64,000 bases of DNA, taken from assembly GCF_040529335.1 (NCBI RefSeq), contig NZ_CP159534.1, forward strand, positions 620,001 through 684,000, written 5' to 3'. The DNA is from Streptomyces sp. HUAS MG91. GTDB lineage: Bacteria > Actinomycetota > Actinomycetes > Streptomycetales > Streptomycetaceae. Positions 44,195 through 54,023 of the stretch are shown here, one piece after another. The first letter of the stretch is position 1, and the number at the start of each line of letters is the position of its first letter. The notes under the pieces were generated by a model. The model was not told where the DNA came from, searched no databases, and saw only the letters and a program-made list of their open reading frames with translations. Both the position numbers and the translations under genes were made by a program.

Positions 44195-45361
44195 ATGGAC
44201 GTCGTTGTGTGGATCACCGCGGCCGCGCTCGCCGCATGGCTGTGGCTGCTGCTGTGCCAGGGGTTCTTCTGGCGCACCGATCTACGGCTGCCGCCGCGCA
44301 CCGACCCGGGGCACTGGCCGGATGTCTGCGTGGTGGTTCCGGCCCGGGACGAGGCGGAGGTGCTGCCCGAGAGCCTGCCCTCCCTCCTGGCCCAGGAGTA
44401 TCCGGGGCACGCGGAGATCTTCCTGATCGACGACGGCAGTTCGGACGGTACCGGCGCGCTGGCCCGCGCCCTGTCCGACCGGTGCGGCGGGCTGCCGCTG
44501 ACGGTCGACTCCCCCGGGGAGCCGCCCGCCGGCTGGACGGGGAAGCTGTGGGCGGTGCGGCACGGCATCACGCTGGCACGCGCGCGTGAGCCGGAGTTCC
44601 TGCTCCTGACCGACGCGGACATCGCCCATGAGCCGGAGAGCCTGCGGGAGTTGGTGGCGGCGGCCCGCACCGGCGGTTTCGACCTGGTGTCGCAGATGGC
44701 CAGGCTGCGGGTGGCGAGCGGCTGGGAGCGGCTGGTCGTGCCCGCGTTCGTGTACTTCTTCGCCCAGCTGTACCCGTTCCGCAGGATCGCCGCCCCGGGG
44801 TCGCGGACGGCCGCGGCGGCGGGCGGCTGCGTCCTGCTGAGCGCCGAGGCGGCCGAACGGGCCCGGATCCCGGACGCCATCCGGCAGGCGGTCATCGACG
44901 ACGTGTCGCTCGCGCGGGCCGTGAAGCGGTCGGGCGGACACATCTGGCTCGGCCTCGCCGAGCACGTGGACAGCGTGCGCCCCTACCCGCGGCTGACGGA
45001 CCTGTGGCGCATGGTGTCGCGCAGCGCGTACGCGCAACTGCGGCACAACCCGCTGGTGCTCCTCGGGACGGTGCTCGGACTCGCGCTGGTCTACCTGGTG
45101 CCGCCGGCGGCCGTGTTCTTCGGCCTGGTCGCGCGGGACGGCCCGGTGGCGCTGCTCGGTGGTCTCGCGTGGGCGGTGATGACGGCGACGTACATCCCGA
45201 TGCTGCGCTACTACCGGCAGACGCTGTGGCTGGCTCCCCTGCTGCCGTTCACCGCGTTCCTGTACCTCCTCATGACGGTGGACTCCGCGGTGCAGCACTA
45301 CAGGGGGCGGGGTGCGGCGTGGAAGGGCCGGACGTACGCGCGGCCGGACGCCACGTCCTGA
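44195..45361 (+). CDS. hpnB: Hopene-associated glycosyltransferase HpnB-like
   Basis: The 388-residue protein is a GT2 enzyme with an N-terminal helix, CVVVPARDEAEVLPESLPSLLAQEYPG, IFLIDDGSSDGT, WTGKLWAVRHG, LLTDADIAHEPESL, RTAAAAGGCVLLS and three C-terminal helices. The run PAFVYFFAQLYPF and RPYPRLTDLWRMVSRSAYAQLRHNP is that of HpnB proteins found with hopanoid genes. No squalene-hopene cyclase or other hopanoid gene is in the window, so it is an orphan here. Acceptor unknown. Confidence 0.85.
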   Translation: MDVVVWITAAALAAWLWLLLCQGFFWRTDLRLPPRTDPGHWPDVCVVVPARDEAEVLPESLPSLLAQEYPGHAEIFLIDDGSSDGTGALARALSDRCGGLPLTVDSPGEPPAGWTGKLWAVRHGITLARAREPEFLLLTDADIAHEPESLRELVAAARTGGFDLVSQMARLRVASGWERLVVPAFVYFFAQLYPFRRIAAPGSRTAAAAGGCVLLSAEAAERARIPDAIRQAVIDDVSLARAVKRSGGHIWLGLAEHVDSVRPYPRLTDLWRMVSRSAYAQLRHNPLVLLGTVLGLALVYLVPPAAVFFGLVARDGPVALLGGLAWAVMTATYIPMLRYYRQTLWLAPLLPFTAFLYLLMTVDSAVQHYRGRGAAWKGRTYARPDATS

Positions 45362-45385
45362 CGTCGTCAGCTCGCCGGGCGGCGC

Positions 45386-46597
45386 CTACTTGCGGCCCGG
45401 GGTCCAGTCCATGCCCCATCCGTAGGCACGGTCCACGGTGCGCTGCGGGCTGACGCCCCGGTCGGGCACCAGGTAGCGGGCCTCGCGCCGCACGGTCAGG
45501 TCGCCGCCGTCGTTGGTGATGAGGGCGAGCGCGCACACCGGGGAGGGGACGGTGCACTCGTCCAGGGAGAAGTCGATCGGGGCCCCGCCCAGGGGCGCGA
45601 GGGTGACCGTGGCGTGGAGGTCGGCGAAGCTGCGCGCGCCTTCGTAGATGGTCACGAAGATGAGCACGCGGCGCAGCGCGTTCTTGTGGTCGAGGTTGAT
45701 CGTGAGGTTCTCGCCGGTGGCCACGGCGCCGGTGCGGTCGTCGCCGTCGAGGTGGATGTACGGGGGCTGGTGCAGCGATCCGAAGGCGTTGCCCAGCGCC
45801 TGGACCACTCCCTTGCGGCCGTCGGTGAGTTCGTACAGGGCGCACAGGTCGAGATCGAGATCGCGGGCGCTCGCCCGGCCGCGCCTGCCGCCCCAGCCGC
45901 CGAGCTGCTTGCGCATCTCCCAGTTGAGGTTCACGCGCATCGCGCCCGAGGTGCCGCCCTGCTTGGCCAGGGACACCGAGGGGGCAGCCTTGGTGAGCGT
46001 CACCTTGGTGAGGCGGACCGGCCCGGAGGCGGCGGGCGGTGCCGTCGGCATCGGCGGCGGGGCGGCCCGCTCCGGCTCGTCGACGGTGATCCCGTAGTCG
46101 GTGGCCAGTCCGGCCAGGCCGCTGTCGTAGCCCTGGCCGACCGCGCGGAACTTCCAGGCGCCCTGCCGGCGGTACAGCTCCCCCAGGACGAACGCCGTCT
46201 CGACCGTGGCGTCCGTGCTGTCGAAACGGGCGAGTTCGGCGCCGGAGGCCGCGTCGAGGACGCGGATGTACAGGCCGGGGACCCGGCCGAACGCGCCGCC
46301 GTCGGCCGACGCGGCGAGCACGACCCGCTCGATGGCGGGCTCCACGCGCGCGAGATCCACGAGGAGCGTGTCCGTCACGGCGCCGCCCGTGGCCGTCTTG
46401 CCCTCGTGCCGTACCGCGCCGGAGGCGTGCGCCGGCTGGTTGTAGAACACGAAGTCGGCGTCGGAGCGGACCCGTCCGGAGGCGAGCAGGAGCGCCGAGG
46501 CGTCCGCGTCGGGCACGGCCGGGCCGCCGCGCCACCCGAGCTCGACGCGCACCGCCGAGGCCGGCACTGCGACGTTCGTTCCCTTGCCCATGGTCAT
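45386..46597 (-). CDS. TerD-family tandem tellurium/stress protein
   Basis: The 403-residue protein has two TerD-type domains (about 1-180 and 220-395). The first has VRSDADFVFYNQP, ETAFVLGELYRRQGAWKFRAVGQGY; the second has LCALYELTDGRKGVVQALG, YIHLDGDDRTGAVATGENLTINLDH with a typical Ca-binding DDRTG loop. AGGGGC precedes the ATG. TerD proteins are tied to tellurite resistance and general stress; two in one chain is common in Streptomyces. A basic linker (190-225) contains KVTLTKAAPSVSL. Confidence 0.88.
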   Translation of the reverse strand: MTMGKGTNVAVPASAVRVELGWRGGPAVPDADASALLLASGRVRSDADFVFYNQPAHASGAVRHEGKTATGGAVTDTLLVDLARVEPAIERVVLAASADGGAFGRVPGLYIRVLDAASGAELARFDSTDATVETAFVLGELYRRQGAWKFRAVGQGYDSGLAGLATDYGITVDEPERAAPPPMPTAPPAASGPVRLTKVTLTKAAPSVSLAKQGGTSGAMRVNLNWEMRKQLGGWGGRRGRASARDLDLDLCALYELTDGRKGVVQALGNAFGSLHQPPYIHLDGDDRTGAVATGENLTINLDHKNALRRVLIFVTIYEGARSFADLHATVTLAPLGGAPIDFSLDECTVPSPVCALALITNDGGDLTVRREARYLVPDRGVSPQRTVDRAYGWGMDWTPGRK

Positions 46598-46809
46598 GTC
46601 TGCCCCTATCGCAGGCGTCCTGGTTCCCCGCCGGAAAAGCGGCCTCCGACGCGGCTTCGAAACGCGGCTCTTACACGAATCTAACGCGGCACAACGACCG
46701 TTTTTGCCGAGTTCGCTCGCATTGGGGACGCACGGTCACACCCGACACGCAAAAGAACCCTCTTATCGGGCTACCCCATCGACCACATCGTGGGCTTAAC
46801 TTATGTGCC

Positions 46810-47262
46810 ATGACCTCCCCCCGCTCCACCTATGGCGGCGGTTACTACTCCGCGCCGTCCTTCCCGGACACCCCGATCTACGACTCCCTCGTCGCCGAGC
46901 GGGGCACACCCCAGATCGCCCCGATCCGGGTCCCCTCCGCGTACGACACCGGAAGCCATCTTCCCGCGCTTCCGGCCGCGTTGCCCGCACTGCCCTCCGG
47001 CCCCTCCGCGCCCGCGCAGGGTTACGGCTATCCGCAGCAGCAGTCCGCGCCGATGCAGCCCGCGCACATGCAGGCCGCCCCGACCGCGTACATCCCGCAG
47101 CAGACGGCCGCCCCGCGCGGCTACCAGGCCCAGCAGCCCCAGCCGCAGCGCCAGGCCCCCGGCACCGGCTACGAGGCGATGCGCCCGGCCGCGCCGCGCC
47201 CCGCGCCCGCTCCCGCGCCGTACGAGGATCCGTACAACCGTCAGCAGTACCGCGGTTACTAA
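46810..47262 (+). CDS. Low-complexity Pro/Gln/Tyr-rich protein
   Basis: The 150-residue protein begins with YGGGYYSAPSFPDTPIYDSLVAERGTP and then runs into many Pro, Gln, Ala and Tyr repeats with no fold. It has no signal peptide or membrane helix. No ribosome site is seen, and TTATGT just upstream of the ATG would suit a leaderless start. I do not recognise the family. Stress-protein gene (TerD) lies divergently upstream. Confidence 0.7.
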   Translation: MTSPRSTYGGGYYSAPSFPDTPIYDSLVAERGTPQIAPIRVPSAYDTGSHLPALPAALPALPSGPSAPAQGYGYPQQQSAPMQPAHMQAAPTAYIPQQTAAPRGYQAQQPQPQRQAPGTGYEAMRPAAPRPAPAPAPYEDPYNRQQYRGY

Positions 47263-47345
47263 TCCGGGGACCCGGGGGCCGTCGTCACGGCCCTTCCCCA
47301 CGGCCCGCACATGGGGTTGTCGGTGCCTGCTGGCAGGATGGCCCC

Positions 47346-48173
47346 ATGTCGCAGCAGCCTGTGCTCAGTTCGATCCATGTCTACCCGCTGAAGGCGGTTC
47401 GGGGGCACGCACCGCGTGAGGCGGTCGTGGAGCCGTGGGGACTCGCGGGAGACCGGCGCTGGGTCCTGGTCGACGCGGCGAACAAGATCGTCACGCAACG
47501 GCCGCATCCGCGCCTCGCGTTGGCCGCTGCCGACCTGCTGCCCGGCGGCGCCCTCCGGCTGTCCGCGCCCGGCGCGCGGCCGCTGACGGTCGAGGTGCCC
47601 GAGCCGGGCCCGACGACCACCATCGAGGTGTGGCGCGACAAGGTGGAGGCCGTGCCCGCGGCGGACGCGGCGCACGCCTGGTGGAGCGCCCGCCTGGACA
47701 CCGAGGTCCGCCTCATGCACCTCGACGATCCGGCGAGCCGCCGCCCGATCGATCCCGCGTACGCCCGGCCCGGCGAGACGGTCAGCTTCGCCGACGGCTA
47801 TCCGCTGCTCCTCACCACCCTCTCCTCCCTCGACGCCCTCAACTCCCTCATCGCCCAGGGAGATCACGCGGACGAGGGCCCCCTTCCCACGAACCGTTTC
47901 CGGCCGAATGTGGTCGTCTCGGGCACCTCTCCCTGGGCCGAGGACGACTGGACGCGCGTCTCGGTGGGCGAGGTCACGTTCCGCGTGACGAAGAAGAGCG
48001 GCCGCTGCGTGGTGACCACCACGAACCAGGAGACCGCGGAGCGTGGCAAGGAGCCGCTGCGCACCCTGGCCCGGCACCGGCGTTTCGGCGACCAGTTGTG
48101 CTTCGGGACGAATCTGGTTCCGGAGTCGTCCGGCTCGATCCGGATCGGGGATCCGCTCATCGTCGTCGAATAG
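47346..48173 (+). CDS. MOSC-domain protein
   Basis: The 275-residue protein has MOSC_N (LSSIHVYPLKAVRGH, WGLAGDRRWVLVD) and MOSC (NRFRPNVVVSG, VTFRVTKKSGRCVVTTTNQ) domains. The Cys in GRCVVTTT and the TNQ motif are the predicted molybdenum-cofactor/sulphur site. Proteins of this layout carry molybdenum cofactor or sulphur (for example the mitochondrial MARC C-terminal type). CAGGAT ten bases before the ATG suggests a leaderless start. Confidence 0.88.
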   Translation: MSQQPVLSSIHVYPLKAVRGHAPREAVVEPWGLAGDRRWVLVDAANKIVTQRPHPRLALAAADLLPGGALRLSAPGARPLTVEVPEPGPTTTIEVWRDKVEAVPAADAAHAWWSARLDTEVRLMHLDDPASRRPIDPAYARPGETVSFADGYPLLLTTLSSLDALNSLIAQGDHADEGPLPTNRFRPNVVVSGTSPWAEDDWTRVSVGEVTFRVTKKSGRCVVTTTNQETAERGKEPLRTLARHRRFGDQLCFGTNLVPESSGSIRIGDPLIVVE

Positions 48174-48353
48174 CGTCGAATAACCGTCACCCGGATGGGG
48201 AACCCGGCGGCGCGACAGACTCGTTGAGGGACAATGGCAGTGCCGGAGACACCGGCGAGCCGGTCGGGCGGGGCGAGACATCCCTCTTCGCTCCACCCGC
48301 GCGCAAGGCGCTGCCGTCCGGGGCGAGGACGGACGTGGAAGGGGGTGCAGGCT

Positions 48354-48959
48354 GTGCGGGCGGTCATCGGAATCTGGCGCTGGCGGCACAATCCACTGCG
48401 CCGCGGCACCGATCTTGCCGAGGCGTGGCTCGCGCTGATCGCGCTGGTCCTCATCGTCGTCGCCGCGCCCGTCGCGGGTGTGGTGGCGGGCTCCCTCTCC
48501 CGTGACGCGCTGTACCGCTCTGTGGACGAGCAGCGCAGCCGGCGTCACGAGACCACCGCGACGGTCGTACGGAAACTGGCGCAGCCGCCCCTCGACTCGG
48601 ACCCCGAGACGTCGACCGCGCGGGACGCGCACAGCCGCGTCGTCGCGACCTGGACGGCGCCCGACGGCAGTGCGCACCGCGACCGGGTGGTCGCCGCGCT
48701 CCAGTCCCCGCACCGCGGCGACACGTTCCCGCTGTGGACCGACGAGCGGGGCCGTGTGGTCGGTCGTCCGCTCGACCGGGCGACGGCGGCGACGCACGCG
48801 GCGCTGGCCGGTTTCGGCACGGCCGTCGCCGTCGGCGGCCTCTTCGAGGGCACCCGCAGGCTCGTCGTCTGGCGCATGGTCCGCCGCCGGTACGCGCGCT
48901 GGGACCACGCCTGGGACATAGCGGGCCCTGATTGGGGCCGGACCGGCACGGGCAGCTGA
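48354..48959 (+). CDS. Rv1733c-like two-helix membrane protein
   Basis: The 201-residue protein has WRWRHNPLRRGTDLAEAWLAL then a helix (about 25-48), a soluble domain of 95 residues, and a second helix (about 152-170). This is the layout of Rv1733c-type proteins of actinobacteria. GGAAGGGGG precedes the GTG. Function unknown; in mycobacteria the relatives are dormancy antigens. Confidence 0.8.
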   Translation: MRAVIGIWRWRHNPLRRGTDLAEAWLALIALVLIVVAAPVAGVVAGSLSRDALYRSVDEQRSRRHETTATVVRKLAQPPLDSDPETSTARDAHSRVVATWTAPDGSAHRDRVVAALQSPHRGDTFPLWTDERGRVVGRPLDRATAATHAALAGFGTAVAVGGLFEGTRRLVVWRMVRRRYARWDHAWDIAGPDWGRTGTGS

Positions 48960-49086
48960 CAGGGTCGCGACTCCGGTCAACTGCCGTGCTCCGCGCGCGC
49001 TACGGTGGACCCACCTTTCCCAGGAAGAGCGCCCGTCAGGGCGTGAGCAGGACCCGCGTACGACGAGGTGGGGGCACAGCACCGTT

Positions 49087-51492
49087 ATGGCACAGGGCAC
49101 GGTCCAGGTGACGCACACCGGCACATCACGGTGGCGGCGCCGCACAGGTGAGTACGCGTCGTTGGCCGCCGCTCTCGAAGCGGCCGGAGACGGCGACGTG
49201 CTGACCGTCGCCCCGGGCACGTACCGGGAGAATCTGATCGTGCAGCGCGCGGTGACGCTGCGCGGTCCCGAGGGTTCCCCCGGATCGGTGCGCATCGCGC
49301 CGGTCGACGGGGTGCCGCTGACCGTCCGCGCGTCGGCGACGGTCCAGGACCTGCACGTGGAGGGCCAGGACTCGGCGGCGCCCGCGCTTCTCGTCGAGGA
49401 AGGCGCGCCGGAGCTGGTCGACGTACGGGTCGTGACCCGGTCCGCGTCCGGCATCGAGGTGCGCGGCGGGGCCCGCCCCACCGTGCGGCGCTGCACCGTC
49501 GACAATCCCGCCGGGATCGGCATCGCCGTCCTGGACGGCGGGGGCGGTGTCTTCGAGGAGTGCGAGGTCGTCGCGGCCGGGCAGGCCGGGGTGGCGGTGC
49601 GCGGCGGCGCGCACCCGCGTCTGGAGCGCTGCCGGGTGCACCACGCCTCCGGCTCCGGGCTGTCGGCGACGGGCGAGCACAGCGGCCTGGAGGCCGTGGG
49701 CTGCGAGATCTACGAGATCAAGGGCTCGGGCGTGCAGATCACCGGCCGGGCCGCCGCCCATCTGACCAACTGCGACGTGCACCGCACGACGGGCGACGGT
49801 GTCACCCTCGACACGGACGCGGTGCTCACGCTCGCGGACTGCCACATCCACGACATCCCGGAGAACGCGGTGGACCTGCGCTCCCGGTCCGTCCTGACGC
49901 TGACGCGGTCCACCGTCCGCCAGTTCGGGCGCAACGGCCTGTCGGTGTGGGACCCGGGCACGCGCGTGGACGCCAATCAGTGCGAGATCCACGACAGTAC
50001 GGGCGACTACCCGGCGGTGTGGGTCAGCGACGGCGCGACCGCCGTCCTCGACGCGTGCCGGGTGCACGACGTGCCGGACGCGCTCTTCGTGCTGGACCGC
50101 GGCTCGCGCGTGGACGTCGTCGACAGCGACCTGTCGCAGGTGCGCAACACGGCGGTGTCGGTGAGCGACGGGGCCACGGCGCAGCTGGACGACTGCCGGA
50201 TCCGGGAGGCCGCCACCGGCGCCTGGTTCCGCGACCACGGCAGCGGCGGCACGCTGGCCAACTGCACGGTCGACGCGATCCAGACGGGTGTCATCGTCAC
50301 CAAGGGCGCCGACCCGACGATCGACCGCTGCACCGTGACGTCTCCGGCGGAGGCCGGTTTCTACGTCTCGGCGGAGGGCCGGGGCACCTTCCAGGGCTGC
50401 CGGGTGACCGGCAGTGAGGGCTACGGCTTCCACATCATCGACGGCTGCCGTACGACGCTCAGGAAGTGCCGTACCGAGCGGTGCTCACGGGGTGGCTACG
50501 AGTTCGCCGAGGACGGCCCGGTCGTCGAGGAGTGCACGAGCGACGAGAGCGGCGGGATAAGGCCCGGGGCGTCCGCCGCGCCGCAGCCGGCGGTGCAGAC
50601 GCAGTCCGCGACCCAGACCGTGGGCCTGCTCAGCCAGGTCCCCGACCAGCGGGCCGAGGCGCCCGTCGAGGAGCCGCCCGCCCGTACGTCGCAGGCCGTG
50701 CTCGGGGAACTCGACACGCTGGTGGGTCTGGAGAGCGTCAAGCGCGAGGTGCGGGCGCTCACCGACATGATCGAGGTCGGCCGCAGACGGCAGGAGGCGG
50801 GGCTCAAGGCGGCCTCGGTCCGCCGGCACCTGGTGTTCACGGGCTCCCCCGGCACCGGCAAGACGACGGTGGCCCGGCTGTACGGCGAGATCCTGGCCTC
50901 CCTCGGTGTCCTGGACAAGGGTCACCTCGTGGAGGTGTCCCGGGTCGACCTGGTCGGCGAGCACATCGGGTCGACCGCGATCCGCACCCAGGAGGCGTTC
51001 CAGCGGGCCCACGGCGGCGTCCTGTTCATCGACGAGGCGTACGCCCTCTCCCCCGAGGACTCGGGCCGCGACTTCGGCCGTGAGGCGATCGACACGCTGG
51101 TGAAGCTCATGGAGGACCAGCGGGACGCCGTCGTGGTGATCGTCGCGGGCTACACGGCGGAGATGGAGCGGTTCCTGTCGGTCAACCCCGGTGTGGCGTC
51201 CCGCTTCTCACGGACCATCACCTTCTCCGACTACGTGCCCGAGGAGCTGCTGCGGATCGTGGAGCAGCAGACCGACGAGCACGAGTACCGGCTCGCCACC
51301 GGGACCTCGGAAGCGCTCCTGAAGTACTTCACGGCGCTTCCGAAGGGCCCGGCGTTCGGCAACGGCCGCACGGCCCGGCAGACGTTCGAGTCGATGGTGG
51401 AGCAGCACGCGGGGCGGGTCGCCCAGCTCGGCGAGCCGAGCACGGACGACCTCACGCTCCTCTACCCGGAGGACCTGCCCGAGCTGCCCTGA
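49087..51492 (+). CDS. Right-handed beta-helix domain fused to a CbxX/CfxQ AAA+ ATPase
   Basis: The 801-residue protein has about 490 residues of parallel beta-helix repeats (periodic -V-D-C-x-V-x-D- type strands: APELVDVRVVTRSASGIEV, GAHPRLERCRVHHASGSGL), a Pro/Gln linker (about 495-545), and an AAA+ domain with Walker A GSPGTGKTT (586-594) and Walker B VLFIDEAY (645-652). The ATPase is of the CbxX/CfxQ (EccA-like) type. The combination is unusual. The 3' end overlaps the convergent membrane-hydrolase gene by 31 bases (51462-51492). A role in assembling or remodelling a large complex is possible; this is inference. Confidence 0.85.
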   Translation: MAQGTVQVTHTGTSRWRRRTGEYASLAAALEAAGDGDVLTVAPGTYRENLIVQRAVTLRGPEGSPGSVRIAPVDGVPLTVRASATVQDLHVEGQDSAAPALLVEEGAPELVDVRVVTRSASGIEVRGGARPTVRRCTVDNPAGIGIAVLDGGGGVFEECEVVAAGQAGVAVRGGAHPRLERCRVHHASGSGLSATGEHSGLEAVGCEIYEIKGSGVQITGRAAAHLTNCDVHRTTGDGVTLDTDAVLTLADCHIHDIPENAVDLRSRSVLTLTRSTVRQFGRNGLSVWDPGTRVDANQCEIHDSTGDYPAVWVSDGATAVLDACRVHDVPDALFVLDRGSRVDVVDSDLSQVRNTAVSVSDGATAQLDDCRIREAATGAWFRDHGSGGTLANCTVDAIQTGVIVTKGADPTIDRCTVTSPAEAGFYVSAEGRGTFQGCRVTGSEGYGFHIIDGCRTTLRKCRTERCSRGGYEFAEDGPVVEECTSDESGGIRPGASAAPQPAVQTQSATQTVGLLSQVPDQRAEAPVEEPPARTSQAVLGELDTLVGLESVKREVRALTDMIEVGRRRQEAGLKAASVRRHLVFTGSPGTGKTTVARLYGEILASLGVLDKGHLVEVSRVDLVGEHIGSTAIRTQEAFQRAHGGVLFIDEAYALSPEDSGRDFGREAIDTLVKLMEDQRDAVVVIVAGYTAEMERFLSVNPGVASRFSRTITFSDYVPEELLRIVEQQTDEHEYRLATGTSEALLKYFTALPKGPAFGNGRTARQTFESMVEQHAGRVAQLGEPSTDDLTLLYPEDLPELP

Positions 51493-53810
51493 CCCTGGCC
51501 GCGGGGCGTGGGCACCGCGTGCTTGAGGCGGGCCAGCAGCCGGGCCCGCTCCTCGGCGAGGACCGGGTCGGCCTGGTAGTCGCCGTGGCCCAGGATCGGG
51601 GCGGGCAGCGGATGCCGCTCGGTGCGGCCGTAGGCGAGCGGGTCCAGGAGCGCGGGGTGGTCGACCGCGGGGCCGCAGTCGCCCGGCAGGCCGATCGGCC
51701 CGCCGATGGGGTCGGTCTCGCGGTACAGATTGCGCCAGCAGTCGACCTGGCGGTGCAGGGACGCCAGGGCGGGCGGTCCGAACTGTGCCGGGAACCAGCG
51801 CCCGTACAGCCGCTGGAGCGGCGAGCCGTAGGTGAGCAGTCCGACGCGCCGCCGTACCGACGGCGGCAGTTGCCAGGCGGCGGCCGCCGCGAGGACGCTG
51901 CCCTGTGAGTGACCGGAGAGGATGAGCCGGCCGCCGGTCGTCCGGGTCCAGGTGTCCATCCGCCAGGTCAGGTCGGGCACCGCGCGTTCCGCGTAGCAGG
52001 GGGGCGCGAAGGGGTGCGCGGCGCGCGGCCAGAAGGTGCCCACGTCCCACAGGATGCCGATGGTGCGGCGGGCGGCCGGGTCCTTGTAGGCGCGGCGGCC
52101 CCAGGCCACGAAGAGTATGAAGCCGGCGCCGATCAGCCAGGAGCCGAGCGCCTGCGAGGTGTCGGCGGCGCCCTCCAGGAGGGGGAAGGTGCCCTGCGCG
52201 GCGGTCCCGGGGACCCGGCCGGTGCCCCAGGCCCCGGCGACGGCCAGGCCGCCGAGGAGCAGGGAGACGGCCGAGACCACACCGATGATCACGGGGGCGC
52301 GGTCGGTGAGTGCGGCTCGCGCGCGTGTGCCCGCGATGTCCGAGGTGCGGGCGGCGTCCGGGCGTTCCCCGGTTCCGTCGGCGTGTTCGTCGAGGTGGTA
52401 GTCGGCGGCGACCCGGACGGTCTCGGCCTTCTTCCTGCGGGCCGTGCGCAGGGCGAGGACGGCGCACAGGACGGCGAGCACGACCAGCAGCGGCGGGATG
52501 ACGGACGCCTGCCAGGACAGCAGGACGGGCGGGCCCGCGATCAGGCCGCTGGTGCCGTCGAGCCAGTCGGCGACGCGCTGTGCGACGCCGCCGGTCATCA
52601 CGCCGCCGAGGCCGCAGGCCAGCATCGCGGTGGCGGGTCCGCCGAGGCCGCGCAGGGCGGTGCGCCGGTCGACGGCCGTGCGATAGATCGCCTTGGCCAC
52701 CACGGCGAGCGCCAGGACGAGGACCATCTGGGCGAGCGCGATCCCGCCGAACGCGGCGTCGCCCGGCAGCCGCCCCGACGAGTGCCAGTGCGGGCGGGAC
52801 CAGCCCGCGTACACCATGGTCAGGGCGAGCAGCGTCAGCGCTCCGTAGGGCAGGACGCGGACCAGGGTGCGGTCCAGGTCGAGGTCGATCCGGTCCTCGG
52901 TGCGGCCCCGCAGGACGACGACGGCGAGGATGGCGAGGAGGCCCGCGATCAGGGCGCCGACGAAGATCCGTCCCAGGACGTCGAGGAGCACGGGGCCGCC
53001 GGCCCTGCGGTCGTAGCGGGCGGCCGACGTGCCGACGGCCGCGGCCACGGTCAGCAGCGCGGCGGCGGTGTGCGCGGCGCGCAGCCGGGAGACGAGCCGG
53101 CGCCCGTACCAGAATCCGGGCCTGGCCAGCGCGTTGTCGGCCGAGCCGTCCGTGCCCTCGGGGTCCGGCTGGTGGGGCAGCGGGCGCTGGGCCTCGTACG
53201 CGCTCCAGGTGCGGTGCGAGAGGTACCAGAGCAGGACGCTCAGCGCGGTCGGCACGAGTGCGGCGAGGGCCAGTCGGCGGCCGGGCTGGCTCCACCAGCC
53301 GTCGGCGAGGAATCCGAGCCATGTCCGGCGCTCGGCACAGGCCGGGGTGCCCGCGCACTGCCAGGCCGTCAGGTCGAGCGCGACCTCGCAGGCGGCGGCC
53401 ACGAGCAGCACGGTGAGGGTGAGGCCGGCGAGGCGGACGAGGAGGCCGTAGAGGCGCACGGTGCGGGTTCTGCTCAGCGCGTTGGGCCGCATCCAGTGGG
53501 CGAGGTTGACCACCATGAAGGGCAGCAGGACCAGCCACAGCGCCCGTGAGCCGTTGCCCGACGTGAGGTTGCACCACACGTACGCCTCGGGGACGGGTCT
53601 GCCGCGGTAGTCGTCCGGTCTGCTCTCCGCGTCGACGTCCTCGGCGCGGCGGTGGACGGCCGCGGTGTCGTCGCCCGACACGCGCACGGTGCGCGGGTCG
53701 TCGAGCATCTCCTGAGGTGTGGTGCCGCCCACTCCGTGGACGAGGAGTTCCAGGGCGCTCTCGTCGGCGACCCCGCTGGTTCCGGTGTGCTGTTCCGGCG
53801 CCGTGGTCAT
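51462..53810 (-). CDS. Large membrane protein with alpha/beta-hydrolase C-terminus
   Basis: The 782-residue protein has a short soluble N-terminus (ESALELLVHGVGGTTPQEML), around eight to ten membrane helices in three groups, and a C-terminal hydrolase-like part with the nucleophile elbow SGHSQGSVLAAAAA (about 640) and a following SPLQRLYGRWFP. The His of the triad may be in LGHGDYQ. GGGGGAC precedes the ATG. It may be a membrane lipase or esterase; target unknown. Convergent with the beta-helix ATPase gene with a 31-base overlap. Confidence 0.75.
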   Translation of the reverse strand: MTTAPEQHTGTSGVADESALELLVHGVGGTTPQEMLDDPRTVRVSGDDTAAVHRRAEDVDAESRPDDYRGRPVPEAYVWCNLTSGNGSRALWLVLLPFMVVNLAHWMRPNALSRTRTVRLYGLLVRLAGLTLTVLLVAAACEVALDLTAWQCAGTPACAERRTWLGFLADGWWSQPGRRLALAALVPTALSVLLWYLSHRTWSAYEAQRPLPHQPDPEGTDGSADNALARPGFWYGRRLVSRLRAAHTAAALLTVAAAVGTSAARYDRRAGGPVLLDVLGRIFVGALIAGLLAILAVVVLRGRTEDRIDLDLDRTLVRVLPYGALTLLALTMVYAGWSRPHWHSSGRLPGDAAFGGIALAQMVLVLALAVVAKAIYRTAVDRRTALRGLGGPATAMLACGLGGVMTGGVAQRVADWLDGTSGLIAGPPVLLSWQASVIPPLLVVLAVLCAVLALRTARRKKAETVRVAADYHLDEHADGTGERPDAARTSDIAGTRARAALTDRAPVIIGVVSAVSLLLGGLAVAGAWGTGRVPGTAAQGTFPLLEGAADTSQALGSWLIGAGFILFVAWGRRAYKDPAARRTIGILWDVGTFWPRAAHPFAPPCYAERAVPDLTWRMDTWTRTTGGRLILSGHSQGSVLAAAAAWQLPPSVRRRVGLLTYGSPLQRLYGRWFPAQFGPPALASLHRQVDCWRNLYRETDPIGGPIGLPGDCGPAVDHPALLDPLAYGRTERHPLPAPILGHGDYQADPVLAEERARLLARLKHAVPTPRGQGQGSSGRSSG

Positions 53811-54023
53811 GTGTGTCCCCCGTTCTGTACGGCTACCAGGATTCCGCCTCAGCGCCCCCTCGTGCACCCCTCGTCACGGAATCTCCTCGCTCCTTTCGAG
53901 CCGTCGTCCCTGGTGGCGGGTGCGGGCGGTGGGACGGGTGTCGGTGGCGCGTGCGAGGATGACGGGATCCTCGGCCGACGGGCCGGGTGGTCATGGGGAC
54001 GAGCCGAAGGGACCCGACGGGAC

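Noticed and set aside
40807..44589. Very long plus-strand open frame of over 1,200 codons
   Set aside because: It runs across at least four well-supported genes on both strands and has Arg-rich, low-complexity translation.
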